8,482 bases of DNA from Thermoplasmata archaeon (GTDB lineage Archaea; Thermoplasmatota; Thermoplasmata; Thermoplasmatales; Thermoplasmataceae), in the NCBI GenBank assembly GCA_021801305.1, contig JAJYYD010000014.1:1-8482 (forward strand). Direction: 5' to 3'. Below are positions 1 through 7,362 of this stretch, in pieces. Both the position numbers and the translations under genes were made by a program. The notes below the pieces were generated by a model. It was not told where the DNA came from. It did not search any database and saw only the letters and a list, made by a program, of their open reading frames with translations. Every line of letters begins with the position of its first letter. The stretch's first letter is position 1.

Positions 1-2044
1 TGGACATCAGCCACCTGTCAAGTGGATTCTCTGAACGGCGGAAGCCACTATGCTGGTATTCATCGAGGTTGGCGTTGGAGGCGAAGAATGAGTATACGTT
101 TATCATCGTTCCAAGGGTCTTACGTGTTTCATCAAGAATGACTTTTTCGTCCAGATTTTTTGGTTTCCATTGTGTGCCCGTGAGGAAAAAAAGCCTGACG
201 GGATCTGGCCCGAACTGTCTCAGGAGGTCTATGGCATAAACTGAGTTTCCCTTGCTCTTGCTCATCTTCTTTCCGTACCTGTCCAGGATGAAGTCTATGG
301 ATACCGCGTTTCTGTAGGCATTTTTACCAAAGAGAACTGTTGCGATAGCGTGGAGTGTGTAAAACCACCCGCGCGTCTGGTCAACCGCTTCACTTATGAA
401 ATCTACCGGGAGTGATTTATCTGGCGAAAAGGAGTCTTCGAAGGGATAATGAAGGGCAGCATAGGTTGCACTTCCGCTGTCAAACCACGTATCAATTACA
501 TACGGTTCCCTGTGCATGTCCTTTCCACAGACGCTACACTGGAAAACCACTGAGTCTACGTATGGCCGGTGCAGGTCTGCTGGAACAGTTGCTCCCCTGG
601 CCTCGATTTCCTCCCTGCTTTCAATGGACTCATAGTGGTTGTTTTCGCAAACCCATATGGGAAGCGGAGTTCCCCAGTACCTGTTCCTGCTCAGGGCCCA
701 GTCCTTTGCCTCTGTCAGGAAATTTCCAAACCTTCCCTCCTTCAGGAAGTCGGGCACCCAGTTCACCTTCTGGTTGTTGCTGACCAGCAGTTCCCTTACG
801 CTTGATATCCTTATGTACCATGCATCCAGGGGATAGTAGAGCAAGGGGGAGTGGCACCGGTAGCAGAACGGGTATGTATGGCGATGTTTTTGAGACCTGA
901 AAAGCTTGCCGTTTGCCTTGAGGTAATCTATGATCTTCGGGTCTGCTTCCTTGACAAATAACCCGTTCCACGGAAGGAGATCCGAGTTAAATTTTCCTGA
1001 GACGTCAACGGGATTTATCATATCAACACCCTCCTCCCTGCCGATTTCAAAATCATCAGCACCGAAAGCGGGTGCGGCATGGACAATGCCTGTCCCATCC
1101 TCTATATTGACAAATGATCCGTGAACTACCTTCAGCGATCCTCGGGGAGCTTCAAGGAACTCTATTGGCCTTATGTATCTCTTGCCCAGAAGATCCTTTC
1201 CCCTGAAATGCTCCATCACCCTGAAGTCTCCCTTGAATATGGTCTTTGTCAGGCCTGAAGCGACGTAATATTCCTCATTCTTGTATTCAACAAGATCGTA
1301 GTCCAGTTTCTCATTTACAACCAGGAACTGGTTTGAAGGTATGGTCCATGGGGTGGTTGTCCATGCAAGAAAATACCTTCTGGGATGCTCAGCGTCCCTG
1401 AATTTAACGTATACTGCAGGTTCTTCAATATCCTCGTAACCCTGGGAAACCTCGTGGGAACTAAGTGAGGTCTCACACCTCGGGCAGTAGGGAACAATCT
1501 TGTAACTCTTGTAAAGCATTCCAGATTTGAACATGCTGCTGAGAGCCCACCATTCGCTTTCCATGTACTCATTTCGCAGGGTAACATACGCATTCTCTGA
1601 ATCCAGCCATTTCCCGGAGAGCTTGCTAACCTCTTCCCATTCCTCTATGTAACGGAAGACGCTTTCCCTGCAGTACCTGTTGAAAGGCTCTATCCCAAAC
1701 TCCTCTATTTCCCTCTTGGTCTTGAAACCAAAATGCTTTTCAGCCTCAAGCTCTACAGGCAGTCCGTGACAATCCCATCCGCCAGTGCGGCGTCTTATCC
1801 TGTAGTTGTTCATGTATTTATAACGAAGCACTGTATCCTTGAAAGTGAAGGTGCTGAGGTGACCTACATGCGGCCGCCCGTTTGCGGTTGGTGGACCTTC
1901 CAGAAAGTAAAAATCACTGCTTCCCCTTGTACTGTTGATATTCTTCTCCGGAATATTGTTTGACTTCCAGAATTCAAGGGTGTCCTTTGCTATGTCCTGC
2001 ATGGTGATTCCCGTGTCCACAGGTTCGTATATATTCTTACTCAT
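1..2044 (-). CDS. ileS: Isoleucyl-tRNA synthetase, N-terminal 681 residues (C-terminus beyond left edge)
   Basis: Cytoplasmic class I synthetase that charges tRNA-Ile with isoleucine using ATP. The frame is open from the ATG at 2044 to the left edge. Seen in order: the HIGH-type signature HVGH (residues 59-62, in context GRPHVGH), a zinc-type pair CPRC (187-190) followed by the typical SLSSHEVSQGY stretch, the CP1 editing-site motif WTTTPWTIPSN (from 228), a second CYRC pair (394-397), the DTWFDSG stretch, and KMSKS (593-597). The frame ends at LDRWLMS, where the catalytic core passes into the anticodon-binding domain. That domain and the C-terminal part, roughly a third of a family member of about 1000 residues, are missing only because the window ends. 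GRPHVGH looks more like the archaeal/eukaryotic-type enzyme than the usual bacterial form (inference). The ATG is supported by a TATA box ending 28 nt upstream, which implies a nearly leaderless mRNA. Confidence 0.97.
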   Translation of the reverse strand, partial: MSKNIYEPVDTGITMQDIAKDTLEFWKSNNIPEKNINSTRGSSDFYFLEGPPTANGRPHVGHLSTFTFKDTVLRYKYMNNYRIRRRTGGWDCHGLPVELEAEKHFGFKTKREIEEFGIEPFNRYCRESVFRYIEEWEEVSKLSGKWLDSENAYVTLRNEYMESEWWALSSMFKSGMLYKSYKIVPYCPRCETSLSSHEVSQGYEDIEEPAVYVKFRDAEHPRRYFLAWTTTPWTIPSNQFLVVNEKLDYDLVEYKNEEYYVASGLTKTIFKGDFRVMEHFRGKDLLGKRYIRPIEFLEAPRGSLKVVHGSFVNIEDGTGIVHAAPAFGADDFEIGREEGVDMINPVDVSGKFNSDLLPWNGLFVKEADPKIIDYLKANGKLFRSQKHRHTYPFCYRCHSPLLYYPLDAWYIRISSVRELLVSNNQKVNWVPDFLKEGRFGNFLTEAKDWALSRNRYWGTPLPIWVCENNHYESIESREEIEARGATVPADLHRPYVDSVVFQCSVCGKDMHREPYVIDTWFDSGSATYAALHYPFEDSFSPDKSLPVDFISEAVDQTRGWFYTLHAIATVLFGKNAYRNAVSIDFILDRYGKKMSKSKGNSVYAIDLLRQFGPDPVRLFFLTGTQWKPKNLDEKVILDETRKTLGTMINVYSFFASNANLDEYQHSGFRRSENPLDRWLMS

Positions 2045-2071
2045 GTCCGTTTAATGGTGAATGCTACAATG

Positions 2072-2084
2072 TATAAATCGCTTT
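2072..2084 (-). promoter_or_regulatory. TATA box with BRE-like flank for ileS
   Basis: On the minus strand the sequence reads AAAGCG followed by ATTTATA. This is a TATA box at 2072-2078 with a purine-rich BRE-like flank at 2079-2084. The TATA centre lies about 31 nt upstream of the ileS ATG, so transcription should start about 5 nt before it. ileS can therefore be transcribed apart from thiL, although it lies downstream of thiL on the same strand. Confidence 0.6.
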
Positions 2085-2127
2085 CATGGTAGAGTTGATG
2101 TACTGCACAGTCGAGAAATGGGTGAAT

Positions 2128-3102
2128 CTACTGCAGCAGCCTGTTTTTCCTGAAATGCTCATACCCGGGCATGTCCTGTTTATTCCACTCGGACCCATTG
2201 TATATCAGGTTGTCGCCTTTCCACGCATCTCCAATGAAACTGACGCTTATCTTCTCTGATTCCATTGCGTCCCTGAAATCGGGATAGTTGCTGTTTTCTA
2301 CAGAAAAGAACAGCTCGTAGTCACCGCCGAAACCCATGGTAAGATCAAGTTCGGGAAACCCTGAAATTTCAACTGCCTTTTTTACGTCTTGGTGAACAGG
2401 TAACTCATCCTGAACTACCCTGAAGCCCAGACCGTAATCTCTCTTCATCTGTTGCATGGACGATGCGAGCCCGTCAGAAAGATCCATCATGAATTTGCCT
2501 CCATGCTCGCTTATGATTTGCGCTTCCCTTATTCGGGGCTTTATATCGAGCATCATGCGTATTGAAGATGCTTTCCTGATTTTGTGCGAATAGAACACAT
2601 AACCTGCTGCAGCCCTGCCGAGAGAATTTGTGACTCCTATTATCTGGTTCGGGGCAAGGTCAGACCTTTTTCTTGTGAGGGTTTTTTTCTGTCTGCCAAC
2701 GGCTATTCCTGTCATGTTGAGGCCATCACCCTCCTTGAGGTCACCTCCGGCAAAGTCGCATTTGTATTCGCGCAGCGTCCGTACCATGCCGGATTCAAAC
2801 TTTTCAAGAAGTGAATAGTCTGTATCCGGGTTAAGGGAATATGCAGTCATGAATTCGATGGGAATCCCCGCCATCGCGGCTATGTCACTCAGGTTGAGTG
2901 AAGCGAAATAGGATCCGGCAAGATCGGGGGGAGTGCCTGAAGGAACATGTGTCTTGAAATTTATGCTGTCAGTGGTTATCATCAGGTAGTTCCTGCCGGT
3001 GTCGATCAAGGAGCAATCGTCCTGCGGTGCGGTGAACTTGAAGGTCTTCCTGAGCCTGTCTATAATCTCCCGTTCTCCAATATCCTTCAACTTTACCGGC
3101 AT
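2128..3102 (-). CDS. thiL: Thiamine-monophosphate kinase ThiL
   Basis: Phosphorylates thiamine monophosphate with ATP to thiamine diphosphate, the last step of cofactor synthesis; cytoplasmic. The 324-residue length fits the family. It has the AIR-synthase-like layout: the N-terminal metal/nucleotide motif DDCS (28-31), ITTDSINF (42-49), NLSDIAAMAG (70-79, with Asp73), AGGD (118-121), then in the C-terminal domain MDLSDGL (206-212) and GFGGDYELFF (257-266). The common bacterial form of the last motif is GGEDYEL; here it reads GGDYEL, one residue shorter, which I take as an archaeal variant. The start lies 8 nt after the stop of the upstream radical SAM gene, with a Shine-Dalgarno sequence between them, so the two are probably co-transcribed. 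The stop codon is TAG, which argues that TAG is an ordinary stop in this genome. Confidence 0.95.
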   Translation of the reverse strand: MPVKLKDIGEREIIDRLRKTFKFTAPQDDCSLIDTGRNYLMITTDSINFKTHVPSGTPPDLAGSYFASLNLSDIAAMAGIPIEFMTAYSLNPDTDYSLLEKFESGMVRTLREYKCDFAGGDLKEGDGLNMTGIAVGRQKKTLTRKRSDLAPNQIIGVTNSLGRAAAGYVFYSHKIRKASSIRMMLDIKPRIREAQIISEHGGKFMMDLSDGLASSMQQMKRDYGLGFRVVQDELPVHQDVKKAVEISGFPELDLTMGFGGDYELFFSVENSNYPDFRDAMESEKISVSFIGDAWKGDNLIYNGSEWNKQDMPGYEHFRKNRLLQ

Positions 3103-3107
3103 TTTAA

Positions 3108-3112
3108 CCCTC
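3108..3112 (-). promoter_or_regulatory. Shine-Dalgarno site for thiL
   Basis: GAGGG on the minus strand, 5 nt before the thiL ATG, overlapping the TGA stop of the upstream gene (TGAGGGTTAAAATG). It fixes the thiL start and implies translation from a shared transcript. Confidence 0.65.
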
Positions 3113-4190
3113 AGACATACATGGAGGCAGAAGCTGTCCTGCTAAGCAGCTTGTGAAAATCAGGCTGGAAAAAGTTGGTGGATTCAAGTTCAATCATTCT
3201 CTGGTAACCTGACAGGTCGGCTGAGTTGTAATAGGCTTCGAGGTCGCTGAAATTCTGGCTAAGTGAGGATTCGACTATAAGATCCAGGAGCTTCTGGTCA
3301 TGGTCATCATTATGCACTCCCCTGTCCCTGTTTCCGCCAGTTGGATATGAAAGGACCTCTGTTCCAAATTTGCTGGAGTCAAGAAGTACCTTTGCCAGGC
3401 TCCATAGCCTTGGAGGACGATAAAGCCCTCTTTTCCACAGCTTCTCGACAAGCGTGTTTTTCTGTATGTTCATTGGATTGACAGATACGTCATCTGATAT
3501 TTTGCTTACCTTCCTCACCGATTCTATCGCATCAGCCACGGCATCCTTTTCGGAAACGAAGGGAGGCTTGAGGAGAAGGTAGGTTCTCAATTCAAGTTTC
3601 ATTCTTTTTATGACAGAAGCGGCTTCAAGAAATTTCGCAAAGGTGCTTCCCTTGTTTATGGAATTCCTTACTATGTTGTCGTTGGCGCTTTCCAGTCCTA
3701 TGGCTATCCTGACTGGGATGCCAGCGTGTTCCAACCCCGATATGTTCTTCTCAGTGATATATTCCGTTCTTGACTCTATCAGTGCCTTCTCTACCTTATC
3801 ACTGACCGCCTGGAAAAAATACTCTCTGACCTTCACAGGTATCTCAATCGGATCAAGGAAGCTTCCGGAGGTGAAGACCTTCACAACCTTTGAGCCAGAG
3901 ATTGAATCGGACAGGAAATCGACCTGTTTCATCAAGTTCTCTTCCGTCACGCTGCTGGAAACATCATTAAAATAACCGCACATGGAGCAGGAACTGAAAT
4001 TGTACCATGAACAGCCGGTAGTCCTGAATATCACCACGGTACTCTGTTCCGGTCTTCCCTGTATCCTGTCCATTTCCTTCCATACCGATACCGGTCGGTC
4101 AGGATCACGGTTCGCCCTTTTCTCGGGCATCAGTTTTCTTACGGTCATTGAAAGTTCTCTGTTGATCATCTGTTCGTTCCATACAGCCAT
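3111..4190 (-). CDS. Archaeosine synthase radical SAM subunit (RaSEA), Elp3-like radical SAM protein
   Basis: A 359-residue radical SAM protein. RaSEA works with ArcS to convert the preQ0-lysine adduct at tRNA position 15 to archaeosine (established for the family; assignment here is by recognition). Seen: the cluster cysteines C60, C68 and C71 in TTGCSWYNFSSCSMCGY, spaced CX7CX2C rather than the canonical CX3CX2C; SGSFLDP (108-114); ESRTEYI (139-145); and GLESAND (165-171). The last three are typical of the Elp3/RaSEA-like radical SAM core. No acetyltransferase domain follows, so it is not full Elp3. The C-terminal part is helical and carries no motif I recognise. It leads thiL by 8 nt. The start is uncertain: the nearest TATA element is only about 15-23 nt from the ATG at 4190, so the in-frame ATG at 4169 (residue 8) is a real alternative. 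Confidence 0.85.
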   Translation of the reverse strand: MAVWNEQMINRELSMTVRKLMPEKRANRDPDRPVSVWKEMDRIQGRPEQSTVVIFRTTGCSWYNFSSCSMCGYFNDVSSSVTEENLMKQVDFLSDSISGSKVVKVFTSGSFLDPIEIPVKVREYFFQAVSDKVEKALIESRTEYITEKNISGLEHAGIPVRIAIGLESANDNIVRNSINKGSTFAKFLEAASVIKRMKLELRTYLLLKPPFVSEKDAVADAIESVRKVSKISDDVSVNPMNIQKNTLVEKLWKRGLYRPPRLWSLAKVLLDSSKFGTEVLSYPTGGNRDRGVHNDDHDQKLLDLIVESSLSQNFSDLEAYYNSADLSGYQRMIELESTNFFQPDFHKLLSRTASASMYV

Positions 4191-4200
4191 TTTGAATAAC

Positions 4201-4213
4201 TATAAAAATTATA
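4201..4213. promoter_or_regulatory. Symmetric TATA element between the divergent RaSEA and phosphoesterase genes
   Basis: TATAAAAATTATA consists of TATAA and TTATA arms, inverted around AAA, so a good TATA box is presented to both strands. It is the only promoter-like element in the 36-nt gap between the two ATG codons. Expected starts are about 4228-4231 on the plus strand and about 4184-4187 on the minus strand, at or just inside the two annotated ATGs. Confidence 0.5.
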
Positions 4214-4226
4214 CACAGCAATTCAA

Positions 4227-5036
4227 ATGTACAACAATCAACCTGCTCCAAAGGTTAATGCCCATCAAGAAATACAGCTATTGTTGCACGACATCCAGAT
4301 TGTGAAGAATGTGTTCATTTCGGACCTGCACTGCGCTTACCTGAGCGATGAAAGCACAGCGGTTATTTCAGACCTGCATCTCGGATTCGAGGAGGAGATG
4401 AACCTTCACGGCCTGTTTCTCCCAAAGCTGCAGCTTAGCCACGTTGAAAAAATGGTCGACAGCATAATTGAGAGATACTCCCCTGAAAAACTTATTATAA
4501 ACGGGGACTTCAAGCAGGAATTTTCGAGGAACTTGCCGCAGGAATGGGACGACATTGTTCACTTCGTGGAACGTTACAGGGAAAGAACAAAGCTGATATT
4601 TGTGCGCGGCAACCATGACAATTTCCTCATGACTATCCTGAAAAAGAAGAACATCGATCTTGTCGACAGCTTTGAGACTGAAAACTATTATATCTATCAT
4701 GGAGACCGCGACAGGGACCTCAGGAAGATGACAATACTGGGACATGAGCACCCCTCGTTTGTGCTCCGTGATGAGATAGGGGGTGTTTTCAAGATTCCTG
4801 CTTTTGTATATAACAATGAGTCACGGGTGCTGATAACTCCAGCAATGAGCTTCTTCTCTTCTGGAACGGATGTGACGCAGTCGCTGTTCAGCCAAGAGCA
4901 TTTCACTCCCGTGTTGAAGAAAACAGATCCAAAGAAATTCAGGGTTTTTGGTTTAACAGACGAGTTTGGTCTGGTTGACTTTGGAATGCTTGGCGACCTT
5001 CAATCTTCCTCAGGTAATCCTCGTAATGGATCCTGA
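4227..5036 (+). CDS. SbcD/Mre11-related archaeal metallophosphoesterase
   Basis: A calcineurin-like two-metal phosphoesterase of the archaeal group distantly related to SbcD/Mre11; the substrate is unknown. Numbered from the ATG at 4227, the metal-ligand series is complete: DLHLGFE (D49, H51), GDFKQE (D94), RGNHD (N129, H130), YHGD (H158) and GHEHP (H173, H175). Probably cytoplasmic; no signal peptide or membrane segment. The start is doubtful. Homologues usually begin shortly before the first DLH motif, so the 25 residues before the GTG at 4302 may be untranslated; I keep the ATG because it sits near the TATA element. SDLH occurs twice (32-35 and 48-51), and only the second has the full family context. 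The last 98 bp overlap hemA tail to tail, and conserved-looking residues (FGLVDFGMLGDL) fall inside the overlap, so this end seems genuinely coding. Confidence 0.88.
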   Translation: MYNNQPAPKVNAHQEIQLLLHDIQIVKNVFISDLHCAYLSDESTAVISDLHLGFEEEMNLHGLFLPKLQLSHVEKMVDSIIERYSPEKLIINGDFKQEFSRNLPQEWDDIVHFVERYRERTKLIFVRGNHDNFLMTILKKKNIDLVDSFETENYYIYHGDRDRDLRKMTILGHEHPSFVLRDEIGGVFKIPAFVYNNESRVLITPAMSFFSSGTDVTQSLFSQEHFTPVLKKTDPKKFRVFGLTDEFGLVDFGMLGDLQSSSGNPRNGS

Positions 5037-6207
5037 GCTGGGAATGTAAGCGCCTCAATGTCTCCTCCATCTTCCCATCTCCTTTCTCCCTCATAAGCTC
5101 CTTCAGGGCAAGCACGTGAGGGGCGAGGATTTTGTTCACAAGCGAGTTGGCCATATCCTCGACAGCTGTTTCAAGAGGCACGCCCTTTGACACCTCATGC
5201 AGAAGCTGGTCTGAAGATTCTTTCTCCATCAATTTGGAAAAGAGGAAAATGTCACTTATGAAATCCTCGGTTTCCATCTCCAGTATCTTTCTGGAAAAAT
5301 TATCCATTTCCCGTAAAACTATCCTGTTCGCCAAAAGAACTTCCCTCTTCTTGGCTTTCATGTTTTCCTCTAGAATCGGCTGGATGTTCTCAAGGTCAAT
5401 AATTCTTATTCCGGGTCGGCCTATATCGGGATCAATGTTTCTAGGGTTTGAAAGATCAATGAACAGCTTGTCTCCATTTACATTCTCCATCTCATTCCGT
5501 CCAATAAGGTAGTTTCTTGAAGAGGTCACTGCAATTATTATGTCGTTTTCCCTCAGTCCCTTGGGCAAGTCTGAGAGAAGCAGGTAGGAAGCCCCGACAG
5601 AATTCGAAAGCTGTCTGGCATGTTCTTCATTCCTGCCACAGATTGTGAGCGAAGATGGAGGGATTTTCATTATGTACTTTGCAATAGCGCTGGCCATTTT
5701 ACCTGTTCCAACTATCATTATCCGGCTCTCGTGTGCACCAGGCAAAGACTCAATTATTTGTGTAGCCTGTGCAGCAAGGGACACTTTTCCCTTGGATATG
5801 TCAGTCTCATCACGAACTTTCTTTCCGACGCTGATGGCCTTTCTGAATACTATTGACAGTATTTTTCCCGATTTCCCGGATTTAATCGACTGTTCATAGG
5901 CTTCCTTGACCTGCCTCAGGATTTCCTGTTCGCCTACCGACATGGACTCCAGGCCGGAAGCGACCCTGAAAAGGTGATTGACTGCGTCAGCATCACGCAT
6001 TATGTCGGCAGTCTTGAAAATATCAAGGGCAGTAAAGTCCTCAGTGCTATAAACTTCCAGCCTGTTACAGGTGGACAGTATCACGTATTCTCCTATCTTT
6101 CCCTCCTGTAATGCGCTCTCCATGGTCTGCCTGTCTGTCTGGGACACAGACTCAAAAAGTTTGTAGTTGTCCCTGAAGTTCCAGGAGGCAAGATAAAATT
6201 TAAGCAT
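4939..6207 (-). CDS. hemA: Glutamyl-tRNA reductase HemA
   Basis: NADPH-dependent reduction of the glutamate on glutamyl-tRNA to glutamate-1-semialdehyde, the entry step of C5 tetrapyrrole (heme/corrinoid) synthesis; cytoplasmic dimer. The 422-residue length fits. Seen: the catalytic-Cys motif STCNRLEVY with C47; the tRNA-site signature ASGLESMSVGEQEIL (83-97); the Rossmann loop VGTGKM (166-171), in which the third glycine position is Ala172; the long linker helix; and a C-terminal helical dimerisation region ending near YEDYLRKI. About 20 polar residues follow (EGRQAFQSQPDQ onward), and this tail is what overlaps the convergent phosphoesterase. The start is supported by AGGAG 7 nt upstream. 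No other heme gene is adjacent; the divergent neighbour is a dehydrogenase. Confidence 0.96.
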   Translation of the reverse strand: MLKFYLASWNFRDNYKLFESVSQTDRQTMESALQEGKIGEYVILSTCNRLEVYSTEDFTALDIFKTADIMRDADAVNHLFRVASGLESMSVGEQEILRQVKEAYEQSIKSGKSGKILSIVFRKAISVGKKVRDETDISKGKVSLAAQATQIIESLPGAHESRIMIVGTGKMASAIAKYIMKIPPSSLTICGRNEEHARQLSNSVGASYLLLSDLPKGLRENDIIIAVTSSRNYLIGRNEMENVNGDKLFIDLSNPRNIDPDIGRPGIRIIDLENIQPILEENMKAKKREVLLANRIVLREMDNFSRKILEMETEDFISDIFLFSKLMEKESSDQLLHEVSKGVPLETAVEDMANSLVNKILAPHVLALKELMREKGDGKMEETLRRLHSQLRIHYEDYLRKIEGRQAFQSQPDQTRLLNQKP

Positions 6208-6214
6208 CCAATTT

Positions 6215-6219
6215 CTCCT
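6215..6219 (-). promoter_or_regulatory. Shine-Dalgarno site for hemA
   Basis: AGGAG on the minus strand, 7 nt before the hemA ATG. It is the clearest ribosome binding site in the window and decides the hemA start. A start site dictated by the TATA at 6235-6242 would fall near 6212 and leave this site out, so transcription probably begins further upstream. Confidence 0.65.
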
Positions 6220-6234
6220 AGTAATTAACTTAAA

Positions 6235-6242
6235 TTATATAA
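6235..6242. promoter_or_regulatory. Palindromic TATA element between divergent hemA and the dehydrogenase gene
   Basis: TTATATAA is self-complementary and lies in the 88-nt divergent gap. On the plus strand it predicts a start near 6265 and a leader of about 30 nt for the dehydrogenase. On the minus strand it predicts a start near 6212, almost at the hemA ATG. The surrounding A/T-rich stretch (about 6221-6250) offers other possible TATA registers. Confidence 0.4.
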
Positions 6243-6295
6243 GTAAATAGTATGTTTCTGCGGAAAATAGAATACTCATAAAGATATAAAGTAGC

Positions 6296-7252
6296 ATGGA
6301 AGTTCTCATTGAAACTGATACGGGCCCAAGGCTGCGTGAACATCTGAAAGAGATTTCGAGGAATTTGGGGTTCGAGTTGGTGTTCAGTGATAATACAACC
6401 GACAGGTCCAGGTTTAAGGTGCTTCTTGTTGGGCAAATGAAACTCAGGCATCTTTCGGAACTTGTTTCAGACATGCCCGAACTGAAGATGATACAGACAT
6501 TATCTGCGGGGGTCGACATGCTTGATTTCAAAACCATTCCTGAACACATACTTCTATGCAGCAACGCAGGAGCTTATTCTGACCCCATAGCGGAACACGT
6601 ATTTGCGATGATCCTGGATCTAAGCAAGAATCTCACAAAGAATTACCTCAAGATGCGAGAGGGAGTTTTCGACCAGAAAACAGTCAATAAAAGGGTTGCC
6701 GGTAAGAAGATAGGAATAGTCGGCTATGGTGGAATAGGAAAGGCAGTGGCCAAAATAGCCAGGAAATTCGACATGAGGATTCTTGCCATTTCACGTTCCG
6801 GAGCCAGGGAAGATGAGGAATTCCTCGGAAACATCAACGATATTGATTATGTACTTTCAAATTCCGACATAGTTGTGATATCTCTACCTCTCTCAAATTA
6901 TACACGTGGAATCATAAACTCTGCAAGACTGGAAATGATGAAGAAGGATGCAATACTGATAAATGTTGCACGGGCTGAAATAATCGACCAGAAAGATCTG
7001 TTTGATCACCTTTCCAGGAATCAAGAGTTCAAGGCAGGCATCGACGTTTGGTGGACAGAGCCGCTATCCAAGGGAAAGTTTGAGACAGACTTTCCGTTCC
7101 TGGAACTTGAGAATCTTATTGGTTCACCTCATAACTCTTCAGTAGCGGAGGGGGAAACAGTTTATGCCTATGAGCAAGCTCTGGCCAATGTTTCCAGATA
7201 TGTCCATAACCAGAATGTGAAAAATAAAGTGAACAGGTCTGACTATTCCTGA
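6296..7252 (+). CDS. D-2-hydroxyacid dehydrogenase (NAD(P)-dependent)
   Basis: Interconverts a 2-oxoacid and a D-2-hydroxyacid (glyoxylate, hydroxypyruvate, pyruvate or similar; the substrate cannot be read from sequence). The 318-residue length is normal. Seen: the substrate-loop motif SAGVD (70-74); NAGAYSDPIAEH (90-101); the Rossmann loop GYGGIG (143-148); and the catalytic triad of the family, Arg226 (INVARAEI), Glu255 (DVWWTEPL) and His279 (SPHNSS). The second Rossmann strand ends ILAISRS (162-168), with Ser-Arg where NAD-specific members have Asp, so NADP(H) is preferred by inference. The start is the first ATG; no Shine-Dalgarno sequence is visible. It is monocistronic, divergent from hemA, and followed by tRNA-Asp 110 nt later. 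Confidence 0.92.
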   Translation: MEVLIETDTGPRLREHLKEISRNLGFELVFSDNTTDRSRFKVLLVGQMKLRHLSELVSDMPELKMIQTLSAGVDMLDFKTIPEHILLCSNAGAYSDPIAEHVFAMILDLSKNLTKNYLKMREGVFDQKTVNKRVAGKKIGIVGYGGIGKAVAKIARKFDMRILAISRSGAREDEEFLGNINDIDYVLSNSDIVVISLPLSNYTRGIINSARLEMMKKDAILINVARAEIIDQKDLFDHLSRNQEFKAGIDVWWTEPLSKGKFETDFPFLELENLIGSPHNSSVAEGETVYAYEQALANVSRYVHNQNVKNKVNRSDYS

Positions 7253-7332
7253 TATGAGTAAACAACATCCAAATCACAGGTGGAACGTAGGAAATGATTT
7301 TCAGCGGGTCGGATGAATCTCCTCTACTAACA

Positions 7333-7342
7333 TTTTTATAAA
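7333..7342 (+). promoter_or_regulatory. TATA box for tRNA-Asp
   Basis: TTTTTATAAA, with its centre about 25 nt upstream of the first base of the tRNA. This is the expected archaeal spacing, so transcription would begin at or very near the mature 5' end. Confidence 0.7.
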
Positions 7343-7362
7343 GGCTCATAATTTTGGTGAGA

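Noticed and set aside
412..1963. Several 60-120 codon frames inside ileS on both strands
   Set aside because: All lie within the continuous ileS frame, which carries every expected synthetase motif. They are out-of-phase shadows.
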